Shown here in pieces: positions 1-7,873 of a stretch of 22,369 bases of DNA; within the stretch, counting starts at the first letter, position 1; each line of letters opens with the position of its first letter. The DNA is from JAICIG01 sp035532215 (GTDB lineage Bacteria > Planctomycetota > Planctomycetia > Pirellulales > JAICIG01): positions 1 through 22,369 of the forward strand of contig DATKRK010000284.1 of NCBI GenBank assembly GCA_035532215.1. Direction: 5' to 3'. The notes under the pieces were generated by a model that had not been told where the DNA came from, did not search any database, and saw nothing but the letters and a program-made list of their open reading frames with translations. The position numbers and the translations under genes were made by a program.

Positions 1-212
1 TGATTTACCGTCGCCGACTCATCGCCGCGTTCCGTCTCCTGGCCATTCCCTAAACACCGTGAAACATCCGCCATGAAGCACCCGCCGCAAGGCGAAACAA
101 TCACCCTTGACTGGTCCAACCATATCAGGGCACGCCCTCCGCGGCGTGCCGGGAAGCGCGAATCGGCGCGATTCCCGCTTTTCACGGCACGCCACGAAGG
201 GCGTACACTACA
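1..212. repeat. Left end repeat, inverted copy of the right end
   Basis: Positions 1-141 are the exact reverse complement of 22229-22369. Position 142 is the first mismatch, and identity then resumes to 155. The segment holds a perfect 8-bp-stem palindrome at 129-150 (GGCACGCC / GGCGTGCC) and a weaker related one around 189-204. Their centres are about 57 bp apart, the same layout as at the right end, so the element is at least 210 bp long with a diverged inner part. Open frames starting here (for example from 73 or 107) begin with repeat-encoded residues and resemble no protein family. I regard them as spurious. Confidence 0.9.
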
Positions 213-352
213 GGCTTTGGCGCGAACGTCTACTTACGCCGCAAGCCAAACCGCAGCCCCCATTTCGCGCTTGCCGCGCCCGCGCGGCGCCGTTTACCAT
301 GTCGAAGGCGTGAATCGACCTGCGAAATCTCAAGACGGCGGAGAATCGACCG
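213..352 (+). other. Leader region of the Dabb gene
   Basis: No gene is supported here. A perfect 7-bp palindrome lies at 273-288 (GCCGCGC CC GCGCGGC). The gene at 353 is preceded by GGAG at 340-343, 9 nt before its ATG. I could not recognise a convincing -35/-10 pair. Confidence 0.4.
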
Positions 353-757
353 ATGAAACTACTGGCTGGGCTGTTGGCGGGGTGCATGCTTTTGGGAGCG
401 GGCGTAATGATGGCTAAAACGACGCAAGCGGCGGCGGGCAAACAACCGCAGCGAGTGCTGCGGCACGTGGTGCTGTACAAATTCAAGCCGGAAGTCAGCA
501 ACTCGCAGTTGCAGGAGGTCATCGACGCCTTCGCGGGCTTGCCCGCCAAGATCGACACGATCATAGGTTTCGAGCACGGCGTGAACGTCAGCCCCGAGGG
601 CAAGTCGGAAGGTTTTACGCATTGCTTCACGGTCACGTTTCGTGACGAGGCCGGACGCGACGCTTATCTGAAGCATCCGGCTCACCTGGCCTACGTGAAC
701 GTCGTGCGAGATCGACGCGAGAAGGTGATCGTGTTCGATTACTGGGCCAAGGGATGA
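353..757 (+). CDS. Exported Dabb (stress-responsive A/B barrel) domain protein
   Basis: A 134-aa protein with an N-terminal signal peptide (residues about 1-27, KLLAGLLAGCMLLGAG, then an AxA-like site) and one Dabb domain over about 36-131. Family hallmarks are LRHVVLYKFKPEVS at the start of the domain, GFTHCFTVTF in the middle, and AYLKHPAHLAYV and VIVFDYWA near the end. Dabb proteins are small dimeric ferredoxin-like barrels. Planctomycetes carry many exported ones of unknown substrate, so I assign no reaction. The ATG at 353 follows GGAG by 9 nt. The stop overlaps the next start in ATGA (754-757), so the two genes are probably translationally coupled. Confidence 0.85.
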   Translation: MKLLAGLLAGCMLLGAGVMMAKTTQAAAGKQPQRVLRHVVLYKFKPEVSNSQLQEVIDAFAGLPAKIDTIIGFEHGVNVSPEGKSEGFTHCFTVTFRDEAGRDAYLKHPAHLAYVNVVRDRREKVIVFDYWAKG

Positions 758-1728
758 GCCTGCGGCCCTTTCGCCAGCATCCGTTGTTGCGAGGCGGCCA
801 CGTACAAACGCTGGCCGGCGTCTTCTTGCCGGGCGTCAAGCATCCCTACCGGGCGCAAGAACGGCAAGTTTCGTTGGCCGACGGAGACCGGATCGTCTTG
901 CACGACGACCAGCCGGCCGACTGGCGACCGGGCGATCGCACGGCGCTCTTGATCCACGGCCTGGCGGGCTGCCACCAAAGTCCTTACATGCAGCGGATCG
1001 CAGCCAAACTCGTCGAGCGCGGCGTGCGCGCCTTCCGCATGGACTTGCGCGGCTGCGGCGCCGGCTTCGGACTGGCGCGGCTGCCCTATCATGCGGGCCG
1101 CTCGGAAGACGCCGCGGCGGCGCTGGCGACAATCGCCGAGACGTGCCCCGGCTCGCCGACTACGTTAATCGGCTTTTCGCTGGGCGGCAACATCTCGCTC
1201 AAGTTGCTGGGCGAATTGGGCGAGGCGCCGTGCGGCGGGCTCGATAGCGCCGTCGCCATCTGTCCGCCGATCGACTTGCAAGCCGCCGTCGAGCGGATGG
1301 CCTTGCCGCTCAATCGCCCTTACGACCGGCATTTCGTGCGTTTGCTCATCAGACAACTGGGCGAGCGACAGCGCGTGCTGCCCGACGCCCCGGCGGCGAA
1401 CTTCGCACGAGCGCCGCGGGGCCTGTTCGAGTTCGACGATCAATACACCGCGCCGGTTTCGGGCTTCGGCTCGGCGGCGAACTATTATCGGCAGGCCAGT
1501 TCGCTGCAATTCGCGCCGGCCATTCGGCGGCCGACGCTGGTGATCGCTTCGCGCGACGATCCGCTGGCGCCGTGGCGGCCCTTTTTACACCTGCTCGATT
1601 TGCCCCATTTGCAGGTCGAAATCACCGAGCGCGGCGGCCATCTGGGCTTCGTCGGCCGCCGCGGCCTCGACCCCGATCGCCGCTGGGTCGATTGGCGGAT
1701 CGTCGAATGGATCGCTTCGTTCAAATGA
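754..1728 (+). CDS. YheT-type alpha/beta-fold hydrolase
   Basis: A 324-aa alpha/beta hydrolase of the YheT/COG0429 type. The N-terminal signature HPLLRGGHVQTLAG (9-22) is typical of this group. HGLAGCHQSPY (68-78) is the oxyanion-side loop and GFSLGG (140-145) is the nucleophile elbow with Ser142. The likely acid is Asp268 or Asp269 in IASRDDPLAP, and His296 in RGGHLGF completes the triad. The length is normal and all catalytic positions are present. Family members are esterases or lipases of mostly unknown physiological substrate. It starts within the stop of the Dabb gene (4-bp overlap), implying one transcript. Confidence 0.9.
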   Translation: MSLRPFRQHPLLRGGHVQTLAGVFLPGVKHPYRAQERQVSLADGDRIVLHDDQPADWRPGDRTALLIHGLAGCHQSPYMQRIAAKLVERGVRAFRMDLRGCGAGFGLARLPYHAGRSEDAAAALATIAETCPGSPTTLIGFSLGGNISLKLLGELGEAPCGGLDSAVAICPPIDLQAAVERMALPLNRPYDRHFVRLLIRQLGERQRVLPDAPAANFARAPRGLFEFDDQYTAPVSGFGSAANYYRQASSLQFAPAIRRPTLVIASRDDPLAPWRPFLHLLDLPHLQVEITERGGHLGFVGRRGLDPDRRWVDWRIVEWIASFK

Positions 1729-2091
1729 AATGGGGAGCGGTGCGGCGGCGCCGGGGGGAGTTCACCACGGAGGCAGAAGGGTTAACCACAGAGACGCAGA
1801 AGAGTTAACCACAGAGGCACAGAGACACAGAGAAGAAAAGAAGAGAAATTGAAAGGAGAGATGGGCTTTCCAACAAAAGGCCTTCGCCGCAGTCTCTTCG
1901 CGTAACTCGAACTACTCGTATTTCGCCCTTTCGCATTTTCGCGATTGCCTGCTTCACCGCTAACTCGTTCATCATTCAAAGTCAATTGCAAGCGCCGGCG
2001 TTAATGCAAGCTGTTCCTCTGCTTCCTGCTGCTCTGTGTCTCTGTGCCTCTGTGGTTAGCCTTCCCCGTTGCGCAAAAGACGGGCTAAACA
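1729..2091. repeat. Convergent intergenic region with inverted 'accacagagg' repeats
   Basis: This 363-bp gap lies between convergent genes and holds no credible gene. A perfect 27-bp inverted repeat has its arms at 1806-1832 and 2032-2058 (the left arm begins TAACCACAGAGGCACAG). Degenerate extra copies precede it at about 1766-1803, around TTAACCACAGAG. The roughly 200 bp between the arms is more AT-rich than the neighbouring genes. The arrangement resembles a small non-autonomous (MITE-like) element or a dispersed intergenic repeat. The arms could also form a long hairpin at the 3' ends of both flanking genes, but there is no T-run of the intrinsic-terminator type. Confidence 0.75.
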
Positions 2092-3999
2092 TCAAGTCGC
2101 CGCGTTGCGCTGCGACGCTTCTTCCCAGTGCGCGTAGAGCGAATGCAAGCTCTCTTGCGCCTGGGCGATTTCGCTTTGGATTTCTTTCACGCGGCGGCCG
2201 TCGCGCAGCACGTCGGGGTCGGCCAGCGCGGCGTGCAACTCTTCGATTTTGGCTTCGCGCTCGAAGATTTCGGCTTCGAGATCGGCCAGCTTGCGGAAGG
2301 GAAATTTCCAGACGCGCTTGGGGGGCTTGTCGTCCTTTTTCTTGGCGGCGGGTTTCGCCACCTCTTCGCTTTTGGGCTTCGCCGCGTCGCCGCAGGCCAG
2401 GCCTTGCCGCACGAAGTGCAGATACGTGTCGTAATTGCCTTCGATCACGCGAAACCGGTTCGGCTCGACGACCAGCAAATGGTCGGCGACGCGGTTGAGA
2501 AAATAGCGGTCGTGGCTGACGAACAGCACCGTGCCTTCGAACTCGCCCAGCGAACGCTCGAGCGAGTCGCAGGCCCACAGGTCGAGATGGTTCGTCGGTT
2601 CGTCAAGCACCAGGAAGTTGGCGTCGGTCGCCGAGAGCCGGGCCAAGGCCGCCCGGCTGCGTTCGCCGCCGCTGAGGCTGCCGACGGGCTGAAACGCCGC
2701 GTCGCCCGTCAGGCCGAACCGCGCCAGCAGGCTCCGCCGCTGCGGCTCGTTGAACTCCTTGCCCGGCGGACGCACGGCCTCGACCACGGGCAGTTCTTCA
2801 TCCAGGCCCGAGAGCATCTGATCGTAATAGCCGATCCGCACGCCCGTTCCCAGGCTGATTCGCCCGCGGTCGGCCTGCTGCTGGCCGACCAGGCAGCGCA
2901 AGAGCGTGGTCTTGCCCGTGCCGTTGGGGCCGATGATGCCCCACCGCTGGCCGCGCAACACGTCGAACGACAAGTCGGCGAACAGCGGGCGGTCAAAGGA
3001 CTTGGCCAATTGCTCGACGCGGAGCACGATATCGCCCGTGCGATCGGCCGGCGGAAAGCCCATCGCCGGCGCGACAATTTCGCGCGGCGGATTGACCCGC
3101 TCGATACGCGCCAGCTTCTTCTCGCGATCCTTGGCCTGGGCGTGCTTTTGGCCATAGGCGTTGCGGCGAATGAAGTCTTCGGTTTTGGCGATTTGCTCCT
3201 GCTGCTTTTCGTAAGTCCGCGACTGCACCTTCAGCCGTTCGGCCTTTTGCCGCCAATAGGCGGAGAAGTTGCCGGTGAAATCGTCGACCGAGCCCTGATA
3301 CAGCTCCAGCGTGCGGTTGGTCACCTTGTCGAGGAAATAGCGGTCGTGGCTGACCACCACGACCGCCTGCCGCGTTTCGGCCAGGAACGATTCCAGCCAC
3401 TCGGTCGCTTCGATGTCCAGGTGGTTCGACGGCTCGTCGAGCAGCATCACATCGGGATCGCGCAACAGCAGTTTAGCCAGCATCAGCCGATTTTGTTGCC
3501 CGCCGCTGAGCTGTTCGAGCGGCCGATGATAACTGCCCTTGTCGAAGCCCAGGCCGTCGAGCACCCGCTCGATTTTGTGATCGAGATGGTAGGCGTCGCG
3601 GCGCTGCAACTCGTGCTGCAAGCGGTCGTAGCGCTTGCCAAGCTGGGTATGTTCGCGCGAATCGCTCGCGGCGGCCAAGGCGTGGGCCGTCTCTTCGGCT
3701 TCCTTCGCCAGGGCGACGAGGTGGGCGAGCGCCGTTTCGGCTTCTTGCCACAGCGTACGGCCGGGAGCCCACTCGGGCTGCTGTTCGAGGTACTCCATGC
3801 TGGCCGAACTGTGCAGCTCGATCTGGCCGGCGTCGGCCTCCTCGCGGCCGGCGAGAATCTTGAGCAGCGTCGTCTTGCCGGCCCCATTGGGACCGACCAG
3901 GCCGATCTTTTCGCCCGGCCGGACCTCGAACGTCACGCCGTCGAGCACGGGCTCGGGCCCGAAATGCTTGACGACGCCGTTGACCGACAACAGGATCAT
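2092..3999 (-). CDS. ABC-F family ATPase (Uup/Ettlike)
   Basis: A 635-aa soluble tandem ABC protein with no membrane segment. The first domain has Walker A GPNGAGKTT (36-44), signature LSGGQQNR (164-171), Walker B VMLLDEPSNHLD (184-195) and switch His218 in VSHDRYF. The second has GPNGTGKTT (357-365), LSGGERSR (442-449), FLVLDEPTNHLD (462-473) and a second SHDRYF. The charged linker at about 245-320 is the region that contacts P-site tRNA in ABC-F factors. A charged tail (about 545-627) is predicted to form a coiled coil, as in Uup. ABC-F proteins act on the ribosome in translation or antibiotic protection; the subfamily is not certain from sequence alone. The ATG at 3999 has no strong Shine-Dalgarno. 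The upstream gene on the same strand is separated by a hairpin. Confidence 0.93.
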   Translation of the reverse strand: MILLSVNGVVKHFGPEPVLDGVTFEVRPGEKIGLVGPNGAGKTTLLKILAGREEADAGQIELHSSASMEYLEQQPEWAPGRTLWQEAETALAHLVALAKEAEETAHALAAASDSREHTQLGKRYDRLQHELQRRDAYHLDHKIERVLDGLGFDKGSYHRPLEQLSGGQQNRLMLAKLLLRDPDVMLLDEPSNHLDIEATEWLESFLAETRQAVVVVSHDRYFLDKVTNRTLELYQGSVDDFTGNFSAYWRQKAERLKVQSRTYEKQQEQIAKTEDFIRRNAYGQKHAQAKDREKKLARIERVNPPREIVAPAMGFPPADRTGDIVLRVEQLAKSFDRPLFADLSFDVLRGQRWGIIGPNGTGKTTLLRCLVGQQQADRGRISLGTGVRIGYYDQMLSGLDEELPVVEAVRPPGKEFNEPQRRSLLARFGLTGDAAFQPVGSLSGGERSRAALARLSATDANFLVLDEPTNHLDLWACDSLERSLGEFEGTVLFVSHDRYFLNRVADHLLVVEPNRFRVIEGNYDTYLHFVRQGLACGDAAKPKSEEVAKPAAKKKDDKPPKRVWKFPFRKLADLEAEIFEREAKIEELHAALADPDVLRDGRRVKEIQSEIAQAQESLHSLYAHWEEASQRNAAT

Positions 4000-4048
4000 G
4001 AGTTGGCCGCGTCGTCCGCTTTCGCTCCGGCGAAAAGCAACTTCATTG

Positions 4049-4077
4049 GGAGGGACGGGCGCCTCGCCCGTCCCTCC
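4049..4077. repeat. REP-like palindrome after a stop codon
   Basis: A perfect 13-bp stem (arms 4049-4061 and 4065-4077) with a 3-nt loop. Its core ACGGGCGCCTCGCCCGT belongs to the same family as the units at 12239-12257, 12368-12384 and 12400-12418. It lies 4 nt beyond the stop of the 4082-5380 gene and 50 nt before the ABC-F start. In mRNA it would be a very stable hairpin, but no U-tract follows, so it is more likely a stabiliser or attenuator, or simply a mobile repeat, than an intrinsic terminator. Confidence 0.85.
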
Positions 4078-4081
4078 TGCG

Positions 4082-5380
4082 TCAGCGGCCCGACGGTCGG
4101 CGGCGCCCGCCGCGTCCGCGGCCCCCGCGCCCGCGCGGCCCGCCGCCTGCGCCAGGATTCTTGCTGCGAGCTTCCATGTTGGTTGCGATGATCATGCCGA
4201 TCGCCTCGTCCCAGCTCGGAATGCTGCGATGGTTGGCTTTCATTTCCCCATCGTGGTCGTGCTCGCCGTCGTGCTCGAGTTCGCCCTCGTGCTCGAGTTC
4301 GCCCTCGTGCTCCGCTTCGCGGCGGACGCCCGCACGCTCGAACCCTTCGCGAGACTCGACGTCTTCGGCCTCCTCCTCTTCGCTGGCCTCCTCCTCTTCG
4401 CCAGACGGGCCCGGCTCGGCGGCGTCTTTGCGCGAACCGCGTTCGGAGCGGCCTCGCTTGCGACCGCCGCGGCGGCGCCGACGGCGAGGACGTCGCTCTT
4501 CGTCCTCTTCGCCCGCGGGCGACTCCTCCGAGAGGAGTTCGAGATCGGCCGCCTCCGGCTCGCCTTCGCCGGCCGGTTCGACGGAAAACTCAAGATCTTC
4601 TTCGAAGAACTCGTCGCCGAATCGGGATCGTTCTTCGCCGCCGCGGCTTTCCGTTTCCGGCAATTCGAGATCCGACTCCGAGGGCTCGGCCCCAAGTTCC
4701 TCGGACGGTTCACGCGCTTCGCGTTCGGCTCGCGGCTCGCCGCTACGGCGGCCTCCGCGCCGGCGACGCCGCCGGCGTCGGCCTGTGCGCTCGCGCTCTT
4801 CGCCCGCCGGCGATTCCGTCTCTGCCGCGTGCGAACCGCCGCCGACGAATTCTTCTCCTTCTTCGCCGAAAGACTCCAATTCTTCGATCAGGTCGTCTTC
4901 GGGCGGTTCGACGACGGGTTGCTCGCGGTGCTCGAACTCGGAACGTTCACGTTCGGGTCTTTCTCGTTCCAGCCGGTCTCGCGGCGGACGCTCTCGTCCA
5001 GAACGTTCCCCGCGAGATCGATCGCGCCCGCGCGGCGGGCGGTCTTCGCGCCGGCGCGGGCGAGGCGGTCGTTGGTCGGTTTCGGCAGGTTCTGCAGATT
5101 CGGCTTCCGCTTCGGCCGCCGGCGGCGACGCAGCGCTGGGCCGAGCAGGCGCCGCGGGCGTTGGCTTTTGCGGCGCCGGAGGCGGAGCGAGCCCCAGCGA
5201 AAGATTCAGATTCGTCCAGTCCGCTTTCGGACGTTCCGCGGGCTCGGCCGGCGGCGTTCGCTTCTTAGCGGCCGGCGGCGGGGTTGCAGGAGGCTCCGCT
5301 TGCGGCGATTGAGGCTTGACCTCCGCGCCTAGTTGATCGGCCAGAAAACTCCAATGATTTGGCTGTCCGCTTTCGCTCAT
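4082..5380 (-). CDS. Disordered Arg/Glu-rich protein with RGG tail
   Basis: A 432-aa protein with no globular fold or membrane segment that I recognise. It has a short N-terminal aromatic motif HWSFLADQLGAE (9-20), a Pro/Ala-rich stretch with a second motif DWTNLNLSLGL (54-64), then alternating blocks. The basic blocks are Arg-rich (about 105-150, 201-213, 297-318) and the acidic ones Glu-rich (160-180, 226-296, 321-380). EHEGEL is tandemly duplicated at 357-368 (18-bp DNA repeat, 4271-4306). A predicted helix SIPSWDEAIGMIIATNMEA (386-404) precedes a Gly/Arg tail (412-432) of RGG-box type. Such composition resembles RNA-binding scaffolds such as the C-terminal half of RNase E. No nuclease domain is present, so any annotation as RNase E would be compositional. 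RNA binding is an inference. Confidence 0.75.
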   Translation of the reverse strand: MSESGQPNHWSFLADQLGAEVKPQSPQAEPPATPPPAAKKRTPPAEPAERPKADWTNLNLSLGLAPPPAPQKPTPAAPARPSAASPPAAEAEAESAEPAETDQRPPRPRRREDRPPRGRDRSRGERSGRERPPRDRLERERPERERSEFEHREQPVVEPPEDDLIEELESFGEEGEEFVGGGSHAAETESPAGEERERTGRRRRRRRRGGRRSGEPRAEREAREPSEELGAEPSESDLELPETESRGGEERSRFGDEFFEEDLEFSVEPAGEGEPEAADLELLSEESPAGEEDEERRPRRRRRRGGRKRGRSERGSRKDAAEPGPSGEEEEASEEEEAEDVESREGFERAGVRREAEHEGELEHEGELEHDGEHDHDGEMKANHRSIPSWDEAIGMIIATNMEARSKNPGAGGGPRGRGGRGRGGRRRPSGR

Positions 5381-5482
5381 GTTCGCCTGATGCTAATCGC
5401 CTGTTTTTTCGCCAGGCTGGGTAAACGCGGCGCCGTGAGCCGTTAGGCCAGAGGCCGCCGCATCGAGAGGTTTGGAATAAGC

Positions 5483-5511
5483 ATTATACGATTACTCTCG
5501 GGGGTTGTGAA
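5483..5511 (-). promoter_or_regulatory. Sigma70-like promoter for the disordered RGG protein
   Basis: On the minus strand TTCACA (5511-5506) and TATAAT (5488-5483) are separated by exactly 17 bp. That is a perfect -10 hexamer and a 5-of-6 match to the -35 consensus. Transcription would start near 5476, about 95 nt upstream of the ATG at 5380. It is the best promoter match I found in the window. Confidence 0.6.
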
Positions 5512-5569
5512 GTCGTGCCGCCCGTTGAAGTTACGGCTGCTTTCGCAGGCTCTGCCGCACCCGATTCGC

Positions 5570-5599
5570 TTGGCCGTCGCTCGCAACGTGGGGTAGAAT
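5570..5599 (+). promoter_or_regulatory. Possible promoter of the arginine/ornithine gene pair
   Basis: TAGAAT at 5594-5599 (5 of 6 to the -10 consensus) lies 18 bp after TTGGCC at 5570-5575 (4 of 6 to -35). It points toward the gene starting at 5645 or 5654. The match is moderate and the region is GC-rich, so this is tentative. Confidence 0.3.
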
Positions 5600-5644
5600 T
5601 GCGTTGCGCGAGGGCTTGGTTCCGTTCCCATTCGCTCGGGAGTT

Positions 5645-6958
5645 ATGGCAGTCATGACCAGCCACGGCCAGATTACGCAGGACGCCGCCAGGCATGTGGA
5701 AGAGGTCGAACTTCGCGGCCATATCATCGATAGCCTGCTCTTGCCGAAGATTCTGGACATCGTCACCAGTCGCGGCGGGGCTTTTCGAATCAAGCGCATC
5801 ACGATCGGCCAGGCCCGCAACGATCCCAGCTACGCGCTGCTGGAGATTTCGGCCCCCAGCGACGAGCTGTTGCAGGAGATCGTCGGCCAGGTCGCCGACC
5901 ACGGCGCCGTTTCGACCGCGTCGCAAGACTGCCGCCTGGCGGCCGCCGACATCGCAGGCGCTTTTCCCGAGGGCTTTTACAGCACGACCAACCAGCGGAC
6001 GGAAGTGCGGCTGGCGGGCCATTGGATTGAAGTGGCCGATCAAGAAATGGACTGTGGAGTGCTCGTCGATCCGCAAGCCCAGACCGCGCGGGCCGTGGCG
6101 ATGAGCGACGTCGAGGTCGGCGATCTGTTCGTCGTCGGCCATGCCGGCACGCGCGTGTTTCCCGAAATGCGCGAAACCGAAGATCGCCGGATGTTCGAGT
6201 TCATGGGCAGCAGCGTCTCGACCGAAAAGCCCAAAGGGCTGGCCATTCGCGAGGTCGCGCGCGAACTGTACAAGATCCGCTCGACGGGCGGGCGTACGCT
6301 GCTGGTCGGCGGACCGGCCATCGTGCATACCGGCAGCGGCGAACATCTGTGCGAACTGATTCGCCGCGGCTACCTGAACGTTTTGTTCGCCGGCAACGCC
6401 CTGGCCACGCACGACATCGAGCAAGCGCTGTTCGGTACCAGCCTCGGCATCCATCTCGACCGCGGCATTCCGGCCGAAGAGGGGCACGAGCACCACCTGC
6501 GCGCCATCAACCGCATTCGCCGCGCCGGGGGCATCCGCAGCGCCGTGGAGAGCGGCTTGCTGACTTCGGGCATCATGTACGAGTGCGTCAAGAACAACGT
6601 CGATTTCTTGCTGGCCGGCAGCATTCGCGACGACGGCCCGCTGCCCGAGGTCATCACCGACGTGCTCGTCGCGCAGCGCGAAATGCGGCGGCGGATTCGC
6701 GACATCGACTTTTGCCTGATGATCGCCACCACCCTGCACTCGATCGCAGTGGGCAATTTGCTGCCCGCACGAGTGCGGGTCGTGTGCGTCGACATCAATC
6801 CTTCGACGGTCATCAAGCTGAACGATCGGGGTTCGTTTCAAACGGTCGGGCTGGTGACCGACGTCGAGCCGTTCCTACGCTCGCTGGTGATCGAACTGGA
6901 TGTTTTGGAAGCGGCCAGTCTGGCCGCTACGGGAAGGCGCGACGCCAATCTGGGTTGA
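5645..6958 (+). CDS. LOR/SDH-domain protein, TIGR00300 type (ornithine cyclodeaminase-like)
   Basis: A 437-aa protein. It has an N-terminal LOR/SDH-type domain (about 18-115, VELRGHIIDSLLLPKILDIV, then DPSYALLEISA) and a C-terminal region with GGPAIVHTGSGEHL (222-235) and FAGNALATHDIEQALFGTSLG (248-268). It is similar to archaeal ornithine cyclodeaminase and the C-terminal half of cyanobacterial AgrE, which convert ornithine to proline and ammonia with NAD. I see no mu-crystallin-type cyclodeaminase domain. Ornithine as substrate is inferred, supported by the next gene, 48 bp downstream. GGGAG (5638-5642) is only 2 nt before the ATG at 5645 but 11 nt before an in-frame ATG at 5654, so the true start may be residue 4. 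Confidence 0.85.
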   Translation: MAVMTSHGQITQDAARHVEEVELRGHIIDSLLLPKILDIVTSRGGAFRIKRITIGQARNDPSYALLEISAPSDELLQEIVGQVADHGAVSTASQDCRLAAADIAGAFPEGFYSTTNQRTEVRLAGHWIEVADQEMDCGVLVDPQAQTARAVAMSDVEVGDLFVVGHAGTRVFPEMRETEDRRMFEFMGSSVSTEKPKGLAIREVARELYKIRSTGGRTLLVGGPAIVHTGSGEHLCELIRRGYLNVLFAGNALATHDIEQALFGTSLGIHLDRGIPAEEGHEHHLRAINRIRRAGGIRSAVESGLLTSGIMYECVKNNVDFLLAGSIRDDGPLPEVITDVLVAQREMRRRIRDIDFCLMIATTLHSIAVGNLLPARVRVVCVDINPSTVIKLNDRGSFQTVGLVTDVEPFLRSLVIELDVLEAASLAATGRRDANLG

Positions 6959-7006
6959 TCGATAGATTCGCCGCCGACAAGGACCGTATCGCAAGGAAAT
7001 AGCCGC

Positions 7007-7873
7007 GTGCCGCAGCCTCATATCTTGATGTGCCCGCCCGATTACTACGGCATTGAGTATGAGATCAATCCATGGATGAGCCGTTCTCGGCAAAGCGACC
7101 GGGACGTGGCGGCCGAACAGTGGCGTGCGCTGCGCGCGCTGCTGGAGCATAGTGGCGCCCGCGTCTCGACGCTTTCGCCCGTGCCCGGCTTGCCCGACCT
7201 GGTATTCACGGCCAATGCGGCGCTCGTCTTTCGCGATCAGGCGGTGCTGGCCCATTTTCGCCATCCCGAACGGCAAGGCGAAGAGGCGGTCGACGAAGCC
7301 TGGTTCGCAGCGCACGGTTTTCGCGTGCGGCGGCCCCCGGAACGCGTCTATTTCGAAGGAGCGGGCGATGCACTGTTCTGCGGCGATACGCTGTTCGCCG
7401 GCTATCGCATTCGCAGCGACGCGCGCGGGCATCAGCAAATCGGCGAGCTGCTCGGCTGCCGCGTGATTCCGCTGGAACTGGTGGACGACTACTACTATCA
7501 CCTCGACACGTGCTTTTGCCCGCTGGCGCCGGGCGTGGCGATTTATTACCCGGCCGCGTTCGATCGCTACGGCGTGCAGGCGCTGGGCGAGTTGATCGAA
7601 GAGCTGATTCCGGTTCGCGAGGAGGAAGCGCGGCGTTTTGCCTGCAACGCCGTAGTCGTCGGCCGGACCGTGATGACGAACGCCGGCTGTCCCGAGTTGC
7701 ACCGCCAACTTGCCGCCCGCGGCTTCGAGCCTCGCGAAACGCCGCTCGACGAGTTCGTCAAGGCCGGCGGCAGCGCCAAGTGCTTGACCTTGCGACTCGA
7801 CGGCGAAGAAGCCGCGGCCTGGAAGCACGAGAAAGTCGCAAGCCAGAGAACTGACGGAGCGAGCCACGGATGA
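7007..7873 (+). CDS. Arginine dihydrolase-like (DDAH/amidinotransferase fold) enzyme
   Basis: A 288-aa guanidine-modifying hydrolase. MCPPDYYGIEYEINPWM (8-24) and PDLVFTANAALVF (63-75) are typical of ArgZ/AgrE N-terminal domains. The catalytic set is visible: acidic residues in YFEGAGDALF (115-124), His165 in YYHLD, and Cys259 in GGSAKC. Asn70 in FTANA matches the Asn reported to set dihydrolase rather than deiminase chemistry in ArgZ. The likely reaction is arginine to ornithine plus two NH3 and CO2; dimethylarginine or plain deiminase activity remain possible. The start is GTG, with AAGGA 9 nt upstream (6993-6997). The last codons and the TGA stop (7871-7873) lie inside a dispersed CCACGGATGAAACACGGAT repeat, so the C-terminal few residues are repeat-encoded. 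Confidence 0.85.
   Translation: MPQPHILMCPPDYYGIEYEINPWMSRSRQSDRDVAAEQWRALRALLEHSGARVSTLSPVPGLPDLVFTANAALVFRDQAVLAHFRHPERQGEEAVDEAWFAAHGFRVRRPPERVYFEGAGDALFCGDTLFAGYRIRSDARGHQQIGELLGCRVIPLELVDDYYYHLDTCFCPLAPGVAIYYPAAFDRYGVQALGELIEELIPVREEEARRFACNAVVVGRTVMTNAGCPELHRQLAARGFEPRETPLDEFVKAGGSAKCLTLRLDGEEAAAWKHEKVASQRTDGASHG

Noticed and set aside
73..417. Frames beginning in the end repeats (left, and the mirror on the right) with the same first residues
   Set aside because: The shared N-terminus is repeat-encoded, and the downstream parts are unrelated frames with no family resemblance.
4049..4077. Intrinsic terminator after the disordered-protein gene
   Set aside because: The stem is strong, but there is no U-tract in the minus-strand transcript, and copies of the same palindrome occur inside a gene.
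2128..4191. A 687-codon open frame on the plus strand
   Set aside because: It is antisense to the clear ABC-F gene (two full sets of ABC motifs) and has no recognisable domain. Stop-poor antisense frames are expected at this GC content.
3635..5332. Long plus-strand frames over 3635-5332 and 4161-5312
   Set aside because: They are antisense to the Arg/Glu-rich gene. Ser/Arg or Phe/Arg-rich translations are what the complement of GAG/CGC-rich DNA gives.
5531..7867. Minus-strand frames of 436 and 330 codons
   Set aside because: They are antisense to the LOR/SDH and arginine hydrolase genes, which carry family motifs and catalytic residues.
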